NCBI RefSeq assembly: GCF_901709675.1
Contig: NC_051098.1
Location: 12,863,918 to 12,927,917, forward strand
DNA length: 64,000 nucleotides
Origin: Syngnathus acus
Lineage: Eukaryota; Chordata; Actinopteri; Syngnathiformes; Syngnathidae
Direction: 5' to 3'
Position 1 is the first letter of the stretch. Every line of letters starts with the position of its first letter. Below are positions 55,588 through 64,000 of this stretch, piece after piece. Under the pieces are notes generated by a model. That model was not told the DNA's origin, ran no database searches, and saw only the letters and a list, made by a program, of their open reading frames with translations. The position numbers were made by a program, and so were the translations under genes.

Positions 55588-56223
55588 CTTTACAGGGTAT
55601 GATCATTTCTATGATTTACAAACACAGTGACAGCAAAAAGTGTACGGCCAGTGTAATGACCGCAGTAATGTAAGGTGCATTATTATTATTATTAGGTAAA
55701 GGTGGTGTAAGAATTTTCTGCCCCAACATGAAATTAGCCAAGCAGAGCTACAAATGAGCCTCAGGAATTCAAGCTATAAAATGTCTTTCAACATGGGAAC
55801 TGACCAACAGATATTTTCCCATTGTTATCAAATTTTAATTATGTACACGAGACAGATGGGCGACGGGAAATTTCGCAACTGTGTGCGAGTGGATCATGAC
55901 GGGAAACCTTGCCGACTTGCGAGGGCCCGCTTCTTTTGGTGATGTTTTTTTTTACATAAAAAATAATTACAAATTGCTGAAGGTAATATTTCAGGCCAAT
56001 AAAACTAGTCAAGTGGTTCTCAAGTGTCATTGGAGGTCGTAAAAACATGTTGCGAAAAGATGTCTTATTAAAAACACATTTGAAGAAGTTTGTTTTGCAA
56101 ATCAAAAAAGAAAAAGAGGTATATTTGTCATGTGGGAGCCCTCGTTCAAGCAGATAGAAAACACGCATTCACCAGTAGTGGGTTTTTCCATGGATACCAT
56201 GGAGACAAAAAAACAAAAAAAAA

Positions 56224-59200
56224 TTAAAGATAGATGACGTAGTTTTCTGGTATCAAACCCGTTTTTCCCTGGTAGGTTGCTTGCAGCCATCCCGGTTCGA
56301 CGGACGGGTACACTGTCGCAGAGGGAAAAGAAAACAGATGAAGAAGTGACAATGTGGGTCAGCGTGCTTTTACAAAAGCAGGATCAACTTACATACCACA
56401 CACACAAAACAAATCCATGGTGCTTTACAAAGACAAATAACAATTGAAAGCAGGATTAAATGAAATAGATAATTATGATGAATGATTATAATGAAAGATA
56501 ATTAATATGAATTATTTGTTGCACACATCGAGGACATAACGGTTGGAAAATATACAATTGCTAACTATGCTAGCAGCGAGGGCTCTACTTTTGTGACGAG
56601 CATAAGGGACTGCCCAAATGTTTATAGTAATTTGAAACATTAAAAAAATTCTGCAATTGAATTTCCTATGGAAATCTACCGAAACCTTCCAAAAATTTAC
56701 CGGAACTTTTTCACCACTTTCCGTTTTTTTTAGTACCAGTAAAACATGGAAGGTAGATTGTGGAGCTCATTCAGAGCAACTCTAAAAATGATGAAGCACT
56801 GTAGGTTCGTTAATGCGGAGCCATAAAAAGCCTTCTGTTAAATGGCGAGTTGCTTTTGTGTCTTTTTTTTTCTCCGCGTCTCTGGCTGCAGGCTCTGCTG
56901 AACCGGAGAGGCGCGGGGGGGTTAACAGGCCCGGGTGCCTTCCATCACTAGGTTACTGTGACCTGCCTCCCCGCTGCTCGCGAGCCAAGCGGGCTCGTCA
57001 CGGAAAGGCAATAAAAACAGAAAAAAAAGGCGCTGTTTGTATTTTAGCGGCGCTCACACTGAAAGCTGGGATGAAGCCAAACGGCTTCAAATGAGCCGCC
57101 GCAAAGCAGATAAGCAATCATTATTTACAGTACTTTTTTCAGGTAGCTGTACTTGAGTACTCATTTTTCTTGTGACTTTGACTCCCTACTTTTGAAATTG
57201 GATATCTTAGAACTCCCCTAGCTCATTCCTTTTTTCAACCTCCATGGCAACACAAAAATTCTCTAATCTAAAAAAAACAACCACACCTTTTTGTTTTAAA
57301 GTTGCTATTGATTTTAAATTGGTAGCACTCACCATTGGAGAAGTGCGCCCCCTGGGGGAAGCTGAGCTCATGGCTGTGTTCAGCTTCGCACGAGTACACA
57401 GCTTGGGCGTCCCTGTTGGAAGCACACAAGTTATGCAAAGCATTTATACCATATTCAGGCTGTTCGCTTTAGCACCCCACGACTTGGACGTCTTTGAGAG
57501 TGTCGGGTACCTCCCGAGCTGCGGGGCGGCGGCGTGTTCAAAAAGCAGCGCTCTGGCAGCCACCCTGTGAGAGAAGCAAGAAGAGCAATAGCTGCATGTT
57601 TACACTTTCCAAACTCAACACACAAACAAACAAAAATACCACCAAAAGTACAGAACTGATAGCAAATACTAAAAAAATAATTGGCTTCCTTTTTCTTTTT
57701 TCCATAACTCGAATTTTCCACAACAACCTTATTTATATTATTTTTCAACGTAACACTTTAAATGAAAACACACACACTGGCTTTACAACGGCAGCATTCT
57801 TGATTGTTTTGGACCCTTAGTGAAAGTCAGAACGACACAATACGGGACGTTTCCTTCTTTCCTTGGAATATTTGTTTTTTTTTAAGTGAGGAGACGTCAT
57901 TACAAGGGCGCACTTGACTCCCGTGAGCCACCGTGACCTGGGAGTCAAGGTAACGCAGAGCTGTGAGGGTGACAAGATGAGTCAAGAGGCCATGTGAGTG
58001 CTTTCACACATACAGTAGATGCGTACACAAAAACAAACAAACAAATTATTTTAATGCTAGTTAATTTCTGACTGGCAGATATTGTTGCTTAGATTAAGTA
58101 ATATTCCTGATTGTACATTTTTTTAAACCACTTTTTGTGCACACAAATGAGGAGGAGGAGCGCATTCTGCTGCTGGGTCACGTTAACCCCGAGAATTAAG
58201 AGCAGCTCTCCCACCACAGAGGAGATGACATAAATCGTCTCGGCGCTCGCACACGGGCCAAGAAGGTGCCCAGGCGGCGCGACGGTGGCAAAAATGCGTC
58301 TGACCTGATTGCCCTTATTGATGTGCGGCACACGCTAAATCAGTAATACAATGTGAGCGAGAACGGAGAGAAACACACCAACACTTACTGGACGTGTTTA
58401 TTAGGGCACTCATTAAGCCCCGCAAAATCTGTTTACCATCAGGCCAAATTTCCTTAAATGTCCTTCTTGCATTGTTTTGACGAGCATAAAATTCCAATCT
58501 CCTGAAGTCGATTGTGCTGCGCTCTAAAATCTGACAGCAGGTCGTACTTGCCAAATAGTGAGCCAAGACTTTATTGCAAGGGTTATAAGTCATCCAACAG
58601 GGTTTGTTATGAACGACTATTGAAATATGGCGGGACTCAATGTGGCAGGCGTACTTACACCGAGCCTGGTCTTTGGTATCCGTTGCTGGCTGAGGCTGTG
58701 GTGCCCCGCCGCCGGATCACGAGCTTGGGCGGGATGTCCGGGGGGTCCGCCGATGGCTTCAAGTGATCGATGAGATCCAGCGTGGAGAGATTTTGGGCGG
58801 ATTTGGAGTAGCTCCTTTGACCTTGAGGGAAAACAAAGAGTGAAAAGGAACTCTGGACCAAAGCATGTTTCGCCACAATTGCCTGCAACGCAGGTAAGAA
58901 CAATATCCACAGAATAATGGCCGGGCGGTTCTGGATCACCTTCAGACACACGTAGAGACTTGAGAGAGGTTGCAGCTGTGAGATCGGGTGGTCCGGGTCC
59001 AGGGTGTCGTTGATGGGGGGCCTTTCTGGGGGCAACACCGGTGACGGACGGTACGCTGAGGGCGTCCTCCGACTCCACGTCCGTCGGGCCGGCCTCCTCC
59101 CTGGAACTAGACTCGGTGCTCCGGGGCCCGCTGGAGCGCAAGGACGCGGCGTCAGGGAGGATTGCACTCGTAGTTTTGATGCAGGACAAAGTCTCAGTCT

Positions 59201-62200
59201 TGGGGGGGCCGTTGTGCTCCGACGAGTGCGAGGACAGAGACTCGGTGCTGCCCGTGGGGGTGCTGCCTGGACTGCTGCTGCAGGCGTCGCCTATGCAGGG
59301 ACCAGAGGGGAGGCACAACAGGCCCACGTTAAAATCCAGCCTTGATTTATAGTCTAAAAGGGAGCATACAATCGGAATAGAAGCGGTCGAAGAACAGATC
59401 CCTGTGGGATGCCACAAAGCACAAACAGTTGCAGCAACGCAAGTCGTATTGTGTCTTGGTACTCACTTTCTGCGTCAGCCAGGCACAGGGTAGGAGTGTA
59501 GAGGCTGCGAGGCTTCCGGGGGCCGCTTGACATACAAATAGCTCTGCTTCGGCGGGAACCGGGCCGGCTCGGAGGCTCCGGAAGTGGCACGTTGGGATCC
59601 GGAGGCTGAAGGAAGATCTGGTAATTGCAGAGAATAATCATTTGAATGCATCTTTTTGTTCTTGAGGAATTTGACTGTGTCACACCTTGTTAAAATTCTC
59701 AATCAGAATTTCCATCACAATATTTTGGAACTTGATGTTCATCATGGCGGCCACGGTTTCCTCTTGCGAGCGCATCAGCGTGGGCCCGAAGATGACGCCC
59801 AGATTGGATACGGTCATCATGTTGGACTGACTCTGCGTGGACACGCTGCAGGGAGGAGGGAACACAACAAGTATGACAATGGCACACCTGATAATCAATT
59901 GACTATATTTACTACGAGACAAGAGCGGACTCATACGTGACGAGATGTTTGATGAGCATCTCCAGCATCTCCTTGTTTCTATCAGGGAGCTTATGGACCA
60001 AAGAATGGACAGCGCACACTCTGTAGTTCTGGTCGTCCGATTCTGAGATGTTGAAAAAGTTGCAAATTATAAATGGTTCATATCGCAAACAGCAAGAGCG
60101 GCAGGTTTACTGGACTTGATTTTTTAATCCTGAAATGAACTGAGAATTGGGCTCATTTTGGCACAACGTTTATTTTCATGAACTTACTGGCAGCCATGAT
60201 GAATTCTTTATGCAGCTTGAAGGTCATTAGCGGCTCCGACAGACACCTGGAGACAAGGAAATAAATAAAATAATAATAATAATAATAAATAAATAAATGC
60301 TAACCTGAGGTAATTCTTCAGGCCGCTGGTGATGGTCTTGTTGTCCCACGTCTCGGGATCCAGGTCCATGTCCACGGGCGCCTTGGATGCTTGGAGTTGA
60401 CATGATTTTTGGAAAGTTTTCGACATTGAGGCAGACATGCAAATCGCCACCCTGCTGCCGCCAAAATAGTGCGTGAAGACAAAATGGCCTCCCAATCCTT
60501 ACTTACAAAAAACCGTCGCCATCAGCCTCTGCACTTTGGAGTTGACGCCTCCGATCCTGTACAGCCCCATGGTGTTGATGCCTGTGTGAAGAGCGACACC
60601 GTCAAGACATCTTCTGGATGATGTGTCGTGGCTTTGAACATGCCTCACCTCTGCTCTCCACCAGCTCGATGCATTTCCTCACAAAGTTAAAGCCGGCCTC
60701 GTTAAGGAACGCTGGATGACGACATTAAGAGCGGTGAAGGGACGTCATTTGCATCAGTCGTCAATTCAGATCACAATAAATATCTCAGAAAGTAACTTAC
60801 TATTTTGGTGGGTGTGGCCATTTCATTAGGTACATTCTTGTAATATTTCATTAAAAAAAACTAGATCAATAATTCCGAGACAATAATGCTCAGTTTTGAC
60901 TCAAGTGTGCCTTATACACTATCTTGGTTACCTTATTATTATAATTATTGGTTAAACAATAAATCTGCTCATCTCACAAATAAAACACAAACTTACTCTC
61001 CTCCTTCTTGCTCAGGATGGCAGGCAGGTTGTAAATCTAGACCAATGGAAAAAAAAAGAATCAAGGCAATAAATTAATTTGAGCTTGGTTGTAATTTCTA
61101 GCTAGAACCACACGAGGGCGCTATTAGCACAAGTTCAGTGCAGCATCTGGACTCCTTACCGGCTCCTTGCCGTCCATGGCCTCCAACCACAGCCTCCTGT
61201 TGGACTCGGACAGCGCCTGCAGTGTCATGTGACCGTGCCTGGGTGGAGGGGGGAAAAAAATGCTGGCTTCAGAATAATGTCATGGCCTTTGTTTGAAGTT
61301 GCTGTGGTCGATTGCCGGTGCTTCACACTCCACGCTTGATTGATGAAAAGCTGCACAGTGCCAGCCAGATTCACCACAACGCTCCCAGCATGCATCTGCT
61401 TTTTATCACCTCACCTTTTTATCACACAAAAAGCGCTGGAATAAATTGATTGATTACGGGGCGTCGCTCAATTCAAGAATTCTTATTACAATGAAGCCCA
61501 CCTGCATTTTTTGAAGAAGTCTATTTTAGAGAATCTGGATTTATTTTCTCTGTAGTTTTCTCAAAAATACAACCGTATTCTTGCAAGATGATGACTTTTT
61601 CTTAGAAAAAAAAAATACAACCTTATTCTCCGGCACCATTACGACTTTTTCCTTTCGACAAAATACAGCTTTCTCCGGTACCATTAAATAATAATTTTTT
61701 TTTTTTATATAGGCTGACCTTTTTCCCCTTCAAATAAATGTGACTTTATTCCTCCCTGCAGACTTCAAAAATGTTTCCCCCTTCAACTGGTTTCCTGTAG
61801 TATATAGTTTCAATTTTTAGTGTGACCTGATCATTCAAAGTAGAAATTGGAAAGTTTGATTCTCATGAGGAGAATAATCAGAGGCAGCAGAGGCACAATT
61901 TGACCCAGCGAGCCAGCAAAAAAAAAAAGTAGCATTAAAGAAGGCGTGAATCACACGGAAGCAGCGCACACACACACACACGCGCGCCTGCGTGCACAAG
62001 CGACGAGGATCCCTTCACGTACCGGACTTTATAGAACAACCAAAGCGGCCTGAAAAGAGTTCCGCGGCAGACGCCGTTTCTACGTGGACATGGAGACAGA
62101 AAAAGTAGAAATAAAAAGGACTGGGAATGGGTTCAAATGTCAAGATTACAGTAATTCCCCCTGTAGATATTTGCCATTCACAAATTTGCTGAAAAACTCA

Positions 62201-64000
62201 ACTATTCGCAGTTTTTACCAACCTAAATAGCAGTAAGGAAGTCATTTTATTTTCATGTACACGTACTGTAAAATGACGGATGTAAAACTGTTTTGGATTA
62301 TACTCAATTTCCAGCTCAAGATTATTGCGGGGGGGGTACTGGATATGCAACAAAGAGGAGTTCGTGCCAGACTCAAAAGGAGATGAAAACATGGAAGCCT
62401 TCCAGGATGTTAATGGAAGCCGAACACCGTCGGTGGGTTGGCATGGAGGGTCGCCGCCGGGACACGTTGGGGTTAATGGAGTTTGATGGAACGCAAAACA
62501 TCTCACATGCAATTCGATCGAGCATTTTCCTCACAAAATGGTTGTACTTTTTTAACGAATAAGTTACCTACCTTTCCACCACCTCAATGTCGAAGCAGAA
62601 GCGCTTGTCGATGGAGTCCGTTTTCCTCCGGATGCACGACTTGAGCTTGAACATCTCGGACTGGTTGAGGACCAGACCGTTCTAAAAGATAAATGCTAGA
62701 AAACTCACCCAAACGATTCAATTTTAAAATGTACAATGCTAGCAATATTTAAAATTAAAACAAATCCCATGATAGAGAAGAAGAATCTGAACAAACCGAA
62801 AAAACAATTCAGGTAATCCAGTAAACTCACCAAAGATCAAACCCAAGGCCAAACCAACGACTAAACCACATTAGGCTAGGCTAACAAACCTTACACTAGA
62901 TAAGATGGAACTAACCGGATTAACAAATTCGTCTAAAATGAAAACTAAGACAACAACAGCAACAAGTAGGACAAATAAGCCAACTAAGATGAAAATAATC
63001 AGTAAGACTCTAAGGAGAACAAAACTATGACTGAAATGTAAAACTAAGCTAGCAATCTTAGAATTAGCAAGCCAGCTAAATTAGCTAAACTAAGACCAAA
63101 CAAACAAGACTATGCTAGCTAAAATGGTGAGGGTAAACGAGCTACCTGTTTATTGGCCAATTTAGTGTCGCTATTGCTCATGTTGAAACTTTTGCCGCCC
63201 TTCTCATACGTGCAGTAGTGCCTTGTCCAAGCGGAACCCAGAGGACCTACAACGCAACCACAAAAACGACATGATCATTGGAAATTCTCATTGGCGTGTT
63301 TTTTGTTGACATTGTACGTTTCCGCAACAACCTTTACTCACGTTTCTCCTGCACATACAAGAAGCCCTCCATGCTCCAGCGGCCCGGAGCTTTGTAGTCC
63401 TGCTCGGCAGACCTGATCCTCCTCATCAACTTCTCCACTTCCTGTTTGGTGCTCACAAAGTTGTTGCGCGTCTGCGTGGTGAGAGAGGAACACGTTTGCT
63501 GCTAGCTTGCGCTCGCTCGGTAGCCGACAAAAGTTCATCTGTCCGATTTGCGGCTTCCCTGCGGCTGCTGTCAAGCGCAGCTTGCTCGTCTTTGACTCTT
63601 AACCTTTTTCTTTCCATTTTATTTTTTTTTAATTAAGGGCAGGATTAAAGTGGATGTTATGGAAAAATGACTTTTTTTAAATTGCTCAGGGCAGATTACG
63701 ACAGTTAAAATAAAAAATCCCCCCAAAAAGTCAGAATGCAGTGAAAAGAAATCTTTTTTTTTTTTTTTTTTTTAAATTGGTCTATATAAATATATAAGAA
63801 AATAGGACCTATAAAATGCAGCGCGTGTCTCCTTTGGAAGCAGCAACAGCAGCAGCAGAGAAGCCTGCCGAGCACACGGGGCGGGGGTGGGGGGAGATCC
63901 GGGTCAGCACTTACGTTCTGGAGGTTGAACTGGAGCTGCTGCTTGTACGGCTCAAATTCGTGCGCCAGCTCGTATCCCTCGTGGTAGAACGTAAACAAGC
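56224..64000 (-). CDS. arhgap42: Rho GTPase-activating protein 42 (GRAF3), 5' partial
   Basis: RhoA GAP with BAR, PH, RhoGAP and SH3 domains. Exons in transcription order: 64000-63915 (cut by the window), 63471-63342, 63246-63146, 62681-62572, 61238-61160, 61036-60997, 60711-60649, 60581-60507, 60389-60305, 60246-60188, 60042-59937, 59845-59686, 59605-59467, 59290-58940, 58821-58659, 57564-57511, 57412-57333 and 56312-56224 (TAA). The phase carries through all junctions. The first exon is the end of the BAR domain ([11 protein letters not shown]). PH spans the next four ([13 protein letters not shown], then [15 protein letters not shown]). RhoGAP contains the arginine finger [23 protein letters not shown] and [12 protein letters not shown] Ser/Pro-rich linker has [11 protein letters not shown] and [12 protein letters not shown]3 is split over the last two exons ([26 protein letters not shown]). 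The linker wording marks ARHGAP42 rather than ARHGAP26 or ARHGAP10. Start codon and most of BAR are outside. Confidence 0.96.
56313..57332 (-). other. ARHGAP42 last intron (splits SH3)
   Basis: About 1.0 kb between the two SH3-coding exons. No further exon is seen; an ORF at 56813-57094 is not recognisable. Confidence 0.7.
57565..58658 (-). other. ARHGAP42 intron before the 54-nt exon
   Basis: About 1.1 kb. It starts from a strong donor (GTAAGT at 58658). I see no feature beyond A/T tracts. Confidence 0.7.
61239..62571 (-). other. ARHGAP42 intron within the PH domain
   Basis: About 1.3 kb, with T/A tracts and a short (CA)n-(CG)n stretch at about 61969-61986. No exon is seen; the PH reading frame joins cleanly across it. 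Confidence 0.7.
62682..63145 (-). other. ARHGAP42 intron of decayed short repeats
   Basis: About 460 bases made largely of variations on AAACTAAG, AGCTAA and CTAGC words (about 62790-63135). It looks like a decayed tandem repeat. No exon is seen. Confidence 0.6.
63472..63914 (-). other. ARHGAP42 intron after the BAR-end exon
   Basis: About 440 bases with a T tract at 63753-63772 and a short GCA repeat near 63844-63858. No exon is seen. Confidence 0.7.

Larger units (their letters stand above)
54228..56223. other. Convergent PGR / ARHGAP42 3' region
   Basis: PGR has AATAAA 124 bases after its stop. From the other side, the ARHGAP42 3' UTR starts at 56223 on the reverse strand; its end is not clear, with reverse AATAAA at 55429-55434 and 54627-54632 as candidates. 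The interval holds a hAT-like element (55049-55587) and a repeat-like fragment at about 54490-54560. I see no gene. Confidence 0.55.

Overview
The window is vertebrate nuclear DNA, almost certainly from a teleost fish. It has multi-exon genes with GT-AG introns, many microsatellites, non-autonomous hAT-like elements and compact introns. I assembled six protein-coding genes exon by exon. Every internal junction was checked for splice dinucleotides and matching phase, and each product was recognised from family knowledge. No database search was possible.

Layout, left to right: MAML2 (+, exons 2-5, 5930-14555, first exon upstream of the window); YAP1 (-, 8 coding exons, 37279-20326); CEP126 (-, 7 coding exons, 43707-40592, plus a 5' leader exon); TRPC6 (+, 11 coding exons, 45578-49236, plus a probable non-coding first exon); PGR (+, 8 exons, 50395-54227); ARHGAP42/GRAF3 (-, 18 exons, from the window end down to 56224, 5' end missing). 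The block YAP1-CEP126-TRPC6-PGR-ARHGAP42 keeps the order and relative orientation of human 11q22. CFAP300 and ANGPTL5, which lie inside the human block, were not seen. MAML2 sits tail-to-tail against YAP1 here, whereas in human it lies megabases away on the ARHGAP42 side.

The genes do not form one pathway. MAML2 is a Notch co-activator, YAP1 the Hippo-pathway effector, CEP126 a centrosome/basal-body protein, TRPC6 a DAG-gated cation channel, PGR the nuclear progestin receptor and ARHGAP42 a RhoA GAP.

The least ordinary DNA is non-coding. MAML2 intron 2 holds a telomere-like (CCCTAA-derived) satellite with a ~208-bp higher-order period, bracketed by two same-orientation ~545-bp hAT-like elements. 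The MAML2-YAP1 interval holds eight 235-bp tandem units, seven of which carry a perfect 35-bp inverted repeat, followed by five ~160-bp units that contain part of the first unit in inverted orientation together with CCAAT-, CRE- and AATAAA-like words. A small MITE-like insertion with a perfect 8-bp target duplication lies in the probable YAP1 3' UTR. I found no CRISPR array, operon, rRNA or tRNA.
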